Assembly (NCBI GenBank): GCA_022478985.1
Contig: JAKSZP010006617.1
Coordinates: 62,001 to 126,000 of the forward strand
DNA: 64,000 nucleotides
DNA from: Massospora cicadina
Taxonomy: Eukaryota; Entomophthoromycota; Entomophthoromycetes; Entomophthorales; Entomophthoraceae
Direction of reading: 5' to 3'
Positions 21,101 through 31,274 of the stretch are shown in pieces. The position numbers and the translations under genes are program-made. Positions within the stretch are counted from its first letter, which is position 1, and each line of letters begins with the position of its first letter. Under the pieces are notes generated by a model that made no database searches, was not told where the DNA came from, and worked only from the letters and a program-made list of their open reading frames with translations.

Positions 21101-21848
21101 TCCTTGGAGGTTCATCATGGTCGATCTCCACCCAGATGACCATGTGGTTGCTTTCAGAATTTATGCTAACCTCACTGTTGGATGTCATCGGCCTGAGGTC
21201 CAATGATATGAGAATGTAGTCTAACTGTGATCCTAACAGTGGGAATCCAGTGGCATCATATGTCCACCGCGTTAGATTGGCCAGGTTATCATCCTCTTCA
21301 TCAATCATTAGGCACATCCCTGATTTAACTAGGTAATTGAGCATCTTGTCAGCTTTACGGTTGGGACATTCTCTTGTTGGGTATGTATCTCAACTTGCAT
21401 TTGTCCAGCAGTTCAGGTCACCTGCTATTACAGTCATCACTTTGGATGGTACTCCCTCTATGAAATCCCAAAAAATATAGTTTTCATGGAGCTTCAGCGG
21501 GGCATAGACTGCTACTGCCCATATGCTCCTGCCAGTTTCTCTGTTTGTAGCTGTCACTATCAAGATCCTACTAGCATGAGTTTCTTCCACAAATTCCAGG
21601 TCTATTTTCTTGTCCATTGTGACTATTGCCATGTGGTCCATCCATAGGGCTTGGTAGCCTATCTGGTGGGACCACAGATGGTTTTTTGCATCACAGTTTG
21701 AGCTTGGCACCATTTCTTTTTGGTTACCAGCTTGTGTTTCTGAAATAAAAATTAGGTCAATATTATTATTAGTTTTTAAATGGTGCATTTTCCTCCTCCT
21801 CATCTGTATGCTCGCCATCCCCCAAGCATTTGTAGTTGCTATCCTCAT
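18141..21848 (-). pseudogene. LINE-B copy 1 ORF2: APE endonuclease and reverse transcriptase
   Basis: ORF2 starts at ATG 21848. The endonuclease reads TTNAWGM, FISETQAGNQ, VAVYAPLKLH and GDLNCW in one frame to 21390, then after a shift SQLDYILIS and SNHMVIW (21344-21054). Next is the RT lead-in EVKRALKELPRMKAPGPDN (about 20500), MEKAYDQVAWSFL (20049), VRQGLRQ, LMLFNFIAN-type sequence and MLAFVDDTVIGIS (about 19765-19730), the catalytic FxDD box. EGGMGLLDFKSHAW (about 19270) and a Cys/His end ICAEPEADIAHHYYEC (about 18610) close the protein. At least four shifts. The endonuclease catalytic residues that can be seen are intact. Confidence 0.82.
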
Positions 21849-23065
21849 TTCCAGCTGCCTGACCCACAGGTATGAGGTTTAGCGTTGTCTGGGTTGCAGA
21901 TCGAGTCACATACAGAGGTCAGGTTGGGCGTTGGTAGTGGTATCAATGGTTGGTGGGGTGTGATATTCAGTTTTTGGGGTCAGTTGGTTGGGACTGGGAT
22001 TATATTCCTGGGCATCTTGTGCACTGGAAATTTGGTCACCATCCCCATCTCCCTGTCGATGGTTAATGGGGATGGTTTTATAATTAGGTCCAGGTGCCCC
22101 CTGTTTTCTTTGGGAAGACTGGCAGATTTTCCTTCAACCATCAGCTGGATTTGCACCCCTTTGTTCAATTTGTCAGCAGAACTCAATTTTTTGTCAACAA
22201 TTGCCCAGCTGATTTTGTCAATCTTAATTTTTCTGTAAATTTTTCTTTGGTCACCTTGGACTCATACACCAATGACTTTCTATCTATTTTTTATTCCCTT
22301 TCATCTTGTCAGGCTTTAATTTTGACTTGTTGGAATCCTGTGGCTGCCTGTGCTTGGAAGACTTCTTTGGGTTCACTTTCTGCCATCTCTCCTCCTCCTG
22401 GACCATCCATTCTTCTTGGGTTGGATGTTTCACTGCTGGTCCTGGGCTGGTTCCCCATCCATTGCATAAGATTTGGGGTTCAGATTTATATATGGTTTAT
22501 CATCTGCTTCAGGTCGTTTTGTCATTTCCCATTCCCATGCCTCTCTATATGCCAGGTCTAATTCTTGTTGTTGGCATTTTATATCTGCTACCTCCATTAA
22601 GTTTCACAGGATCCATTCTCTGGCTTTCAGGTGGAGGAAGGTCTTGGTGCCCACCTTGGTAATTCCCCCAACGGGGTCATATTCATGCTCCCAAGTAGTT
22701 TTACATTTATGATGGTGGCATTGAACCATAGTGTGGCTGGTCTGATAGCAGAATTGGCACACTTGTTTGACATCCTCCTGTTTGACATACACTACCCTAT
22801 TCAGTCCAGGCAGGCAGATGAATCTTGGTAGAGCAATCTTATTTGGTTTCAACCAGGGGGCTGGTTTGTACAGTGCTTCCACTGTCTGAGGGCGGAGGCA
22901 CTTTGCAATGTAATCTCCACCGGCTTGGCAGAATTCATGTACTTCCCTATAGTAAGACAACCCAGTTTGGATTGCCTCGTGCACCCATTCCCGTTCGCAG
23001 TCAGTGAGGAGGTTCTGGAAGGTAACCCACCTTGCCATTTGGTTGGCATATCTGGTCAGTTCCAT
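21845..23065 (-). pseudogene. LINE-B copy 1 ORF1, zinc-knuckle part
   Basis: The 153-codon frame from 23065 reads MELTRYANQMARWVTFQNLL, ... QTVEALYKPAPWLKPNKIAL, ... RVVYVKQEDVKQVCQFCYQT, then SHTMVQCHH: a CX2CX4HX4C knuckle. The same block is at 53265-53047 in copy 2, where the second Cys is lost. After 22604 the frame changes and the low-complexity C-terminal part runs to a TGA at 21845-21847, which overlaps the ORF2 ATG as ATGA. The role would be RNA binding in the LINE RNP. Whether 23065 is a true start or an internal Met of a longer ORF1 cannot be settled. Confidence 0.72.
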
Positions 23066-23456
23066 TCACAAATAAATCCCCTTGTACCTGATGCCAATTT
23101 TGAGGAGTTTCTTATGGTCCAACTCACCTGGGATTGCTATATCTATATAACCCTGTTTGGGGACCCAGTGTGTCAGGCAGACGGCAATTAAAAAATAAAC
23201 TGGCCTACCAGCCTGAATGCCAGAGCATCCAAGTGGTGGAACAGAATGCCAGGGGCACTGCTGCTGGTATGACAGATATGGAACTGGAAGGGAACTTAAA
23301 TCTTAACCAATAAAAAAATGGAAATTTGGGGGGTGTTTTTATTGGGAAATTTAAGGGAAGAGAATCAACCAAATAATTTTCTCAGGACAATGCGCCCAAT
23401 TAAATAGTCATCAATTTTTGGGGAAAATAAGCTGGGATCAGGTCCTGCAGGTTCAA

Positions 23457-23880
23457 CCTAAGTGGTGAACTATTCAGGAATGGGGTTAATTCACTGGGGA
23501 CTGACATTAGCAAAATTCAGCAATGAGCCAAATTTCAGTCAGTTTGACCTAACGGTGAACTATTTGGAGATGGGTGGGTTAGTTCACTGGGGACTGATAT
23601 TTGCAAAAGCGATGAGCCAAATTTCAGTCAGTTTGACCTAAGCGGTGAACTATTCAGAGATGGGCAGGTTAGTTCTCTGGGGACTGACATCACTAAGTTT
23701 GGTGGCAGGCCAAGTTGCAGTCAGGTCAACCTAAGAGATGAACTATTTGGGAATAGGCGGGTTAGTTTTTTCTAGGGACTGGCATTGCTAAGTTTGGCAG
23801 CAGGCCAAGTTGTGGTCAGGTCAACCTAAGAGGTGAACTATTTGGGAATAGGAGGGGGGAAGTTTTTCAAACATCGTGTA
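23457..23880 (-). repeat. 90-95-bp minisatellite inside LINE-B copy 1
   Basis: Five units marked by ACCTAAGnGGTGAACTATT at 23457, 23547, 23636, 23729 and 23824 (spacing 90, 89, 93, 95). On the minus strand they read roughly as a 30-residue unit with SPQ.TN.PIS. Copy 2 lacks this and about 1 kb around it (23170-24230). Confidence 0.8.
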
Positions 23881-24383
23881 AACAGAATTTGCAACCGTCA
23901 GGCGTTCCAACTGATAGCTTGGCCTTCATACCTTTTTAACCATTTGAAATCTGAGTATCCAGCTGATTGCCACTTGAATTAGTTGCAATTAATTCCATTT
24001 TGGTGATCTTGGCGCAGATTTTTAATAACTCATTGTGACAGTTCTGCCAAGGAGAGAAGTACTGAAAGTGGGATCTGAAGCTGAAGGACCATTTTCCAGT
24101 GCTTGTCTACCACGTGAGTGAGATCGCCCTGGGTAATGGGGGTATGGCCATCCTCTTTGGTATTTTCTTGCTCAGGAACAGAAGGTTGGCCCAATTAATG
24201 CCCAGCGGATGTTCCTCGGGACTTACACAGTGATGATCAAAGTCCCCTCCAGCTAGGACTTCATCTAGTTCCTGGTAAATTGACAGAATTAAATTGGACC
24301 ATTCTTCCTCCTCCACTAGTTGTAGGTGGACTCAGATAGCATCTTTAAGGTATGATTTTAGTGCCTGGTGATCTGTAAAGCCC

Positions 24384-25787
24384 TCATTGATCATTTTGAT
24401 GGATGTAATCAATGTGGCTCCCTGCTCCATTCCAGGTGTTGTCCTCAATATGTGCCACCACTGCACTGTACAATTTTGATTTTGCGCTTGGTTTGGGTAT
24501 GTCAGTGGGGGTCTTTCCTTTCAGAATCCAACTTACTGATTTGTTGAGGCTGAAACCCCAGCTGAGGAATGCTTCAAGTTGGTGACTGTTTATACCACAG
24601 CAGTTAATACTTTTAGCCATTTGTGCTCCAATTTCCAGGCTCTGCCACTCTAGGAAATCTGCTGGTGAGAACCCCAGTTGGTACCATTTGAGAGCAAATT
24701 CCAGACCACATGTTGGGTGGAGGTATTATTGGAGGACCTCCAGCGTAATTGAGCTACACTGACACCAGTCCCTTACAGTAACGCTGTTCCAGCCCCCATC
24801 TGTAAATACTCATGCCATGTCCGCCAGAATCCCCGCTTCACACCATTGAAATGCTTCTGAGGGGTAAAGCCTTCAGTGGCATATGTGGCAGCTATCATTG
24901 ATTCTGGGAAGGATCACTTCCAATCCTGGATAGTTTTGATGTGGATCTCCACTTTGAGCCATTCTCGGCCCAAGTCTGAGGTTATGACCCCTTTCATTGC
25001 TGTTGCTGCCTGTGGTGAGATCTCATGCTCCATCCACAGTTGGGCTGATTGGGGGTGAACCCCACCACTTCCAGTCTGCAGCCTCAGCAAGTGTTGCGGC
25101 ATCACACCAAATTTTCCACTTTGCAATTGGGAATGGGTGGCCTCTGAGGGTTTTGTGAATTGGCTTGGTCACCCCCAGTTCTGCCCATTCACACACTGGG
25201 TCCATACTGGCCCCCGCTCAGACCCAGTATTTTATCTCCATTGGTGTGAATCAGTTGGTGGACCAGTTGATGGCCTCTTCCAGTGACCAATCCAAAAGGG
25301 TCCCCATTCCACTGCCTTTTCCTTTGTCCAGCCTGCTTTCATCAGGTCTGATGCGGTGGCAGATGGAATATGGGTATATGACCAGTGTAAGGCCTCAGTT
25401 GCCTTGAACCCAGCCACAATCCATGGTAGTGCTTCCTCTGGGGAGAAGGTAGTATTGTACCATTCCAGCGCCATATCCACCAGAATGGAGTGTCTGGCCC
25501 ATTTGAGGGCCATAGATACGTTCAGGAAATGTTTAGTGTATTTGGCTAAATTTGTTGGATTTAGGCCCAAGCTCCCTGACAGCTTGGGCATAACATGCTA
25601 TAATGCCTGCCTTGTTGTATTCCAATACATTTAATAGGTTGATGCCAGCCTCCATCCAGGCTTTTGCATCTGCCAGTTTTAAATCTTTGCGGATGGTGGC
25701 CTCTATCACCTTGTAGTCCATGGGGATTTTCATCCACTCCAGGGCATCTTCAGTTTGAACTTGAGATGCCTTAAATTGTACTGCCAT
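24384..25787 (-). pseudogene. LINE-B copy 1 ORF1 array of 13-residue Trp repeats
   Basis: Read on the minus strand, this region is a tandem array with a strict 13-residue period, consensus AxxWxxxGFSPEE. Successive units include ALKWARHSILVDM, ALEWYNTTFSPEE, ALPWIVAGFKATE, ALHWSYTHIPSAT and ASDLMKAGWTKEK (25500-25290), VCEWAELGVTKPI (about 25195), AFQWCEAGILADM (about 24860), and ALKWYQLGFSPAD, FLEWQSLEIGAQM, AKSINCCGINSHQ, LEAFLSWGFSLNK and SVSWILKGKTPTD (24690-24500). At least 20 units can be read across frameshifts. Several stops replace the Trp. Such a short helix-turn unit would build an elongated helical solenoid. I know of no LINE ORF1 described with it. Function unknown; binding of nucleic acid or a host protein is a guess. 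Confidence 0.7.
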
Positions 25788-26727
25788 ATCAATTAAGATT
25801 TGGGTGTTGAGCCAGCATTTGGATGCTCTGGCAGAAAATTTATGGTTGCATTATATAGCTGTGATGGCTGGCTTGATTCTTTTAGAGACTCACTGAGTTG
25901 CCATAGAGTACAGAAACTGGAGAGCCTCCCATTGTTTGACCTCATGGGCAGACACACCTCAACGCTCTAACATGTCTCAACTGGATTGGTGTAAATTTAA
26001 CTGGGGCCCTGGCTGTCAACTTGACTGCTGTCAGGGTTTCCACCCCTTCCAGTAATACTTTAAGTTTTTTTGCTGATCCCTCTCAGGTGTCCAATCCTTC
26101 AGATTCAGTCCCCAATATAGAGTCACCCCACTTTGGTTGGTCCTCAGTGGATCAGCTTGGTTCAGTGATTGGCTATTCAGGATTGGATGTCAATGCATTG
26201 TCAAGCTATGGCCCCCTGTCAGAATACCTTCATTGGGGATTGTACCTGATTGCATATTGGGCATTCCACCCAATGAGTTACTCATGCTACCAAATTGATT
26301 TTGGTCAGGGACCATTTACCCCCCAACTGGGTTGTTTCAGGATTGGCATCCAACTTGTTCTTTGCCCAAATACCCTGAGCTGATTTGGTAAGTTTCTCTA
26401 TATCAGAAGAAAGCTTTTTATTGTTTGATTCTATTGGTCTGAATTGCCAATTTTTGTTATTTGAATCTGAGTCAGTTTTGAATCCTACCAATATCTCATC
26501 CAGGTTTTTTATATTATCAGCAAGAATTTTCTCACCCTGTGAGGCCCCAGTCCCCCTGCTGATTGAGGTTCATTGGGGATTATTCCCAACTCCGCTGTTC
26601 TTGGTGTCAGGCCTCTCTCCTGGAAGGTTACACTTGTCATCAGGGTGTCAGTGGGCATTGATCCTAGGGAGTCAACCCCATCATTTGCGCTATTTGTTAG
26701 GGCTCTGTGACCCATTGACACATTCAT
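25788..26727 (-). pseudogene. LINE-B copy 1 ORF1 N-terminal region
   Basis: Two minus-strand frames (26727-26509 starting MNVSMGHRALTNSAN, and 26491-26282 starting MVGFKTDSDSNNKNW) lie upstream of the Trp-repeat array in the element's orientation and read as a polar, low-complexity N-terminus. A start near 26727 is plausible. The link to the array is broken by shifts. 26728-27082 would be the 5' UTR, with GCTATAAAAAGTGATATTTG near its end, matched in copy 2 at about 56085. Confidence 0.5.
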
Positions 26728-27082
26728 TCATTTTGTTGTCATTTGTGCTGCCAGTGCATTACTTGGCATATATATGGTGTCATGCCCAGCCCCATTTTTA
26801 GTTGTGTCAGGGCTTGGGCCAGTGGGAAGGTCAGCGGATGGTTCATCCATCTCAGCAACCTTGGTATTATTCTTAGTGAAAACTCACTATTGGTGTGGGC
26901 AAGTCATCCATTTCAATGTGCTGCACACAGATGGGTGGCTAGACTTCCCTATGCTCAGTTAGTTGGTTGGCCTTTGTTCACTGCACTATTAAATGCAGTG
27001 CATTATGGCAGTTAGTTGCTCTCTCAGTTCTTGTTCAATTCACTTTTTGCTATAAAAAGTGATATTTGTGAGAGAGAAAGAT

Positions 27083-27097
27083 GCCGATTATGCTAGA
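27083..27097 (-). repeat. Target duplication of LINE-B copy 1, 5' side
   Basis: GCCGATTATGCTAGA, one mismatch from 17996-18010. Confidence 0.8.
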
Positions 27098-27216
27098 GGA
27101 GGTATTTTTAAAATCAATTGGACTTTAGATTCAAAGTCTTGATTAAAATTAACTTACTAATTTGATTTATATTTGAGGTGGGTCGAACAAATTACCACAC
27201 TAATGTTTTCTAGCCA

Positions 27217-27262
27217 GTAGGTTTTGAACTCGAAAATGACCAGGCTAACCACCCTTTAACCA
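27217..27262 (-). repeat. tRNA-like SINE head (SINE-2 family)
   Basis: On the minus strand GGTGGTTAGCCTGG (A-box-like) is followed by CGAGTTCAAAACC (B-box-like) after about 12 nt. The A-box string also occurs at 13135, 31556 (one change) and, split by LINE-B, at 56125. Confidence 0.45.
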
Positions 27263-27550
27263 CTTAACAAAACCATATAAAATATCAAATCAAACAATTT
27301 TAAACTGCTCAGCTGTAACAATATAGTGAATACCATCGAAGTATATATAGGATTTTCACTTGTTATATATAAAACTTTTTATTTTACTATTAAAATAATA
27401 TTTTTTAAAATTCATAAACCTTCTCAGGCATGCACACAACAACTCACCAAAGTTTCATCACAATTGGATGAATGGTATAGGAATGCATTCGGGACATACA
27501 TACACACAGACAGACATTCATTTATATATATATATGGGGTTGGCAAAATC
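27263..27550 (+). repeat. CACTTAACAAAACC unit with a LINE-tail-like end
   Basis: A third copy of the 17200-17400 repeat, followed by AAGTTTCATCACAATTGGAT, ACATACATACACACAGACAG and a TATATATATA run. This wording is typical of 3' tails of RTE-like LINEs or their SINEs in many eukaryotes. The family call is tentative. Confidence 0.5.
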
Positions 27551-27817
27551 CATAATTTTATCCAATTACCAATCCTTATATTGAAATTAGAACACAGATG
27601 AATAAAACTTTATGCCTTTTAATAAATTAAGCTTTATAAACCAAAATTAAAGAACCAAGTCAAAACATTCGATTTTTTATATAATTTAAAAACATTAATG
27701 GGTAAATTTGGTCCTTGTCTGTAACACAAATATTCGATAAATTTTGAAATAAATGTATGTAAATCTCATTTTTGGACGCATATATACGTTTTTAGTTTAC
27801 ATACCCCTCGGTTTTTG
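27551..27817. other. AT-rich spacer before the GIY-YIG gene
   Basis: No open frame or repeat of note except the string TTTTTGGACGCATATATACG at 27770, an imperfect version of the palindrome just after it. Confidence 0.5.
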
Positions 27818-27833
27818 GACGCATATATGCGTC
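27818..27833. promoter_or_regulatory. 16-bp perfect palindrome GACGCATATATGCGTC
   Basis: It reads the same on both strands and is preceded 43 bp away by GACGCATATATACG, a near copy. Both lie about 100 bp past the stop codon of the host gene. It could be a dimer binding site or a 3' RNA element. No function is shown by the sequence. Confidence 0.35.
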
Positions 27834-27934
27834 GAATGATTGAAAGGGTTGAGTTTGCATTAAAATACTTATAAGCAGATGGTTATAAAGGGAGAGTGCT
27901 AATCTAATTTATTACACATCCCTCTAAATAAAAG

Positions 27935-30031
27935 CTAAGAAAAATCAGTTTTTTCAATAAAACGAACGAGCTGGCAGATCATAGTATTAATATAGGCCCA
28001 GCCTGGGAGTGGTGAAGCGTTCGGAATTATGTGCTTCTTATCCAAAAGCTTAGCACCTTTAGTTGTGAGGTAGTACCAGTCTCTGTGAGAGCCATTGCAC
28101 CAATTGCACCAATCCTAATAGTTAAGTATAGCACATATGACACTTACTGTCATTGGGAACCCTGCGTTAAAGTAGTTCTGCGAGAGCTCATGGTTGATGT
28201 AATATTTCAACAAGTTTGGCTTGGAAACATAAAAGCGCTTTAAGCTTCGAAATTCAACCTCATGAAATCGATCCCGTATTTGCCGTACAATGGGACACTT
28301 TTGTAGGAGGCGTTGGTTCTGTCGCTTGATATCCATCTGGCAGCCAATCTTATAGTATTGCCACTGGTTTTCAACGGTGGTGAAAGTTTCAGCGGTGGTA
28401 TAGACAAATATATAGCCTGAGCTTTCTCGTTCGAGTATAACGTTTGGAATAAAGTTATGCGGTTCAATCACGCTTTTTTGAATGGCTGGCAAAGTAGGAT
28501 CTTTAGTCAAGCCGTCTGGTTGCGCCCCAGAGGAGCTATCACTGGCAGGTTGTTTGTAACTGCAATCTTCCATATTGGAGTGGTCTAGAAAACCGCTACT
28601 AACTGAGGGTTGCCGCCATTGTGAAGAGCTTAGATAGCTCCGCACGTTACCATCCTTCCAGATAGAAGTAGCAAGCGCCGGTCGCTTATTCAAAGCTTTT
28701 GACGTAGGCGCATTCACTGGTACACACAATTTTAGTCAAAAACTCTAATCACTGAGTTATGTCTTAAAAGCCATAACTTACCCGCTGGCTTCCAGGAGAC
28801 CGGAGTATTGTCATTTATTTCCGTATCTGATATGATGATGGGTTCTCGCTCCTTAGATTCACCTGTCCTTTTATTGCGACTTTTCTCCTTATGGCGTGAA
28901 CACTTCCAAGGGGCTAGTGCTTTATTGAAATCCAAGGGCCGAACTAGAGTCTTAAAGCAGGGTTCATTCAGGGGCGCGTTGCAGTGTAAAACAACAAAAT
29001 CTTCTCGAGAATATCTCAAACGGTTAATTTTATCGTCAGTAGGCGAGTCATCAGGACTCCCGCTTCCACGATCAGCCGAGGGAGCGACATGATTGCTAGA
29101 ATTGCTGGCAGCCTACACAAGGTTAATGCAACCAGATTATTATCATTCACCTCGTCCAACGTTTTAGGGAAAAAGGATCAAAATCTACCAAATAGCAATC
29201 TTCGTCCAAGGGCGCCTTATCGACAGCGTCCTAAAATGTAAGAAGAAACAGCGAAAATACTTTTGGTTTTGATTGGCAGGTCCAAAATTCACATCCTTGA
29301 TAAAAACCGGAACGTCCCTTTCGTGTTCAAAAAAATCCACATTATCTTCTCCTTTATAGGCTGAGTGTTCTGTCTATTAAAGAAAATGTATATTTTATGT
29401 AAGAAAAAATGTTTGGAAATATATGTCTGTAAAATCAGATAGAAGTTCTAGGATACTTTTATAAATAAGCATCTAGTGGGCACCAAAATTTCACCCTTCT
29501 TTCAATTTGAAAGCAAAACTAACCTCAGTATCTAGGAAGCCTTCATTTCCAGAAACTTCCCGCAATATTTTATCAAACTCATCAGATCCAATACCGTAGT
29601 AATAAGCTCATCGCTATCATCAGAGATATCCAGACGCGGCTCGGCAAAATCAGAAGGAGTTCTGATGTGAAATGATAGTTTAATAATGAACAATATAGAT
29701 ATTCTTTGGCCAATGAACATATAGATATAAAAAGATTTTGATAAAGGCTTAAAGTTATAATGCAAGAGCAACATTTAATCAGTCGAATTTTGAAACTGAG
29801 TAGTTAAAATATCACTAAAGGGACATGAAAATAAAAAGCGCATCTCTAAAATTTTAATATGTCCGAGCGTCGTCTCAAATCATGTATTCTTAAATAGAAT
29901 TAAACATTACACTGTAAAACTAATCATTTTAGAATCAATATGGAAATAGCAAAAACGTCATAAGAGTCTACTCACGCCTGTCTCTCCGCTAGTAATACTT
30001 TAATACGGTTGACTAAATCGTCGGAGTCCAT
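27935..30031 (-). CDS. Spliced host gene: GIY-YIG (T5orf172/DUF1766-like) domain protein
   Basis: The only convincing host gene. Exons read on the minus strand: 30031-29976 (MDSDDLVNRIKVLLAERQ), 29661-29524, 29373-29293, 29230-29151, 29104-28782, 28716-28148 and 28114-27935. Donors are GTGAGT, GTTAGT, GTGAAT, GTGAAT, GTAAGT and GTAAGT; acceptors end in AG. Frames join cleanly except inside exon 2, where the reading shifts from RLDISDDSDEL to GIGSDEFDKILREVSGNEGF. That is a 1-2-base indel, an assembly error or an unseen splice. Product about 475 residues: acidic N-terminus, basic Ser-rich middle, then GYIFVYTT ... YYKIGCQMDIKRQNQRLLQK, the GIY-YIG core, and a C-terminal CNWCNGSHRDWYY as in fungal DUF1766 proteins. 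The family has a nuclease fold; substrate and role are unknown. The exon 4/5 boundary has alternatives. Confidence 0.78.
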
Positions 30032-30139
30032 TTTAAAGATTGTTCAGCACAGTGATTGTCGTTTTATTGAGCTAACCAATTTACTCAGCTTTCCTTAGGT
30101 TTATAATTTACCAGATGATTCTAATGCATTTTTTAGTTT

Positions 30140-30450
30140 TTATATCGGTAGATAGCCATCAATAAGTTCAGAAACCATTAAACTCAAATATTCCAGCCAC
30201 CAACCACGGCCAAAATCAATTACTTATCAAATTATCTAAATCAACCACTCACCTAAAAGCAATTGAAACTACCAAATTAACCAAAAAACTATCAACCACT
30301 CACCCAAAACCAATTGAAACTATCAACCACTCACCCAAAACCAATTGGAACTATCAGATTAACTAAACCATCAACCATTTAGCTAAAGCCAATCTCCTAT
30401 CAGATCACCCAAAAACTATTAACCGTTCTACCAAAACCCATTGTAGAACT
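30140..30450 (+). repeat. Degenerate CAACCACTCACCCAAA array
   Basis: Units such as CAACCACTCACCCAAAACCA and ATTGAAACTATCAAATTAACC repeat loosely, the same type as 15116-15600. Confidence 0.6.
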
Positions 30451-30454
30451 TATA

Positions 30455-30725
30455 TTTTATTAGAGGTGGGCCAACCTTGGGACAATACCGCACCAATGAA
30501 GAGGATTTGAGTTAATGGGAAAGAAGGATAAATTCTGGAAAACCTCCATGCGCAGCATATGATAAGCCAGGAACTCCATGAACCACCTTGCTATTAGCTA
30601 TCTTGGTTTAGGGCATTGGTGCGCAATGCCAACACAGTCATAATTGTCCCTTACCCAAAGTTCATGTACCTGGATTAAACTTGGGGTGCAGTGGTAGAGG
30701 GTCCATATTCTAACACTGGGGTATC
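30455..30725 (-). mobile_element. tRNA-like SINE (SINE-1), minus-strand copy
   Basis: Colinear with 16815-17096 in reverse orientation: GGACCCTCTACCACTGC, a decayed B box CAAGTTTAATCCAGG, CTTATCATATGCTGCGCATG and the tail GGTTGGCCCACCTCTAATAA. The many CG-to-TG/CA changes against the other copy show it is older. Both copies are next to the same degenerate array and dispersed repeat, so the blocks may have been copied together. Confidence 0.72.
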
Positions 30726-30819
30726 CTCCCCTCCATTGTTGAACTTACAAAACAACCAAAAACTACCAGCTGCTTATCAAAACATATGAACTTATCAAAT
30801 CATATAAATAACTAGCTGT

Positions 30820-31210
30820 ATCTGGCCATGTGTTGCTGTGGTTCAGTCTGGTTAAATAGAAAAGCAAGAAAAGATAAAACATATATTTCTGATAGTGAAG
30901 TTACCTGATGTTGCTTGGGTTTATTTATGAGCTTGCACTGACAGCCTAAAAGCTGTACCAGTACTATGTTTAAGCCACTTGGACTAATAGCTTTGCTGTT
31001 ACCCTTATAGCTGGTAAGCTGATTATCCTAACTACTTAATCTACTTAAAACTCTAACATTGGTTTTTATTTAGTTTTGGGTGAGCAATTTAGGGGATTAT
31101 TAGATAATATTTGCCAATTCTCATTCACTCACCTAAACAGATAGAACCTATCAGACTTGAAGGTTTCAGATATCAGTCAGTATGTCAGTGAATATATTTT
31201 ACCAGCTAAA
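30820..31210 (+). repeat. Second copy of the dispersed repeat, one 91-bp unit
   Basis: Matches 15604-16230: AGCTGTACCAG..., GCTGGTAAGCTGATTATCCT, then GGTGAGCAATTTAGGGGATT and CACTCACCTAAACAGATAGA. It has one 91-bp unit where the other copy has four. Confidence 0.7.
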
Positions 31211-31274
31211 TAGATGGAGGTCAGCAAGTAGAATATATACTAGAATATAACTATATACCTACTAATTCAATAAG

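Larger units (their letters stand above)
18011..27082 (-). mobile_element. LINE-B copy 1, 9.1-kb non-LTR retrotransposon
   Basis: Bounded by a 15-bp target duplication, with the 3' end AATAAAGTATGGAGTTTTAA at 18011-18035. Minus-strand order: ORF1 N-terminus, 13-residue Trp repeats, a minisatellite, a CCHC knuckle, then ORF2 with APE endonuclease and RT. It is long for a LINE because of the repeat part. A second copy at 48444-56110 has the same order, which shows that the repeat domain belongs to the element. Both ORFs are broken by stops and shifts. Confidence 0.82.

Noticed and set aside
28031..28243. Plus-strand ORF of 70 codons
   Set aside because: Antisense to the last two exons of the GIY-YIG gene.
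28808..29092. Plus-strand ORF of 94 codons
   Set aside because: It is the antisense shadow of exon 5 of the GIY-YIG gene.
27935..30031. Phage or bacterial origin of the GIY-YIG gene
   Set aside because: T5orf172 domains are also phage proteins, but this gene has several spliceosomal introns with consistent phases, so it is a resident eukaryotic gene.
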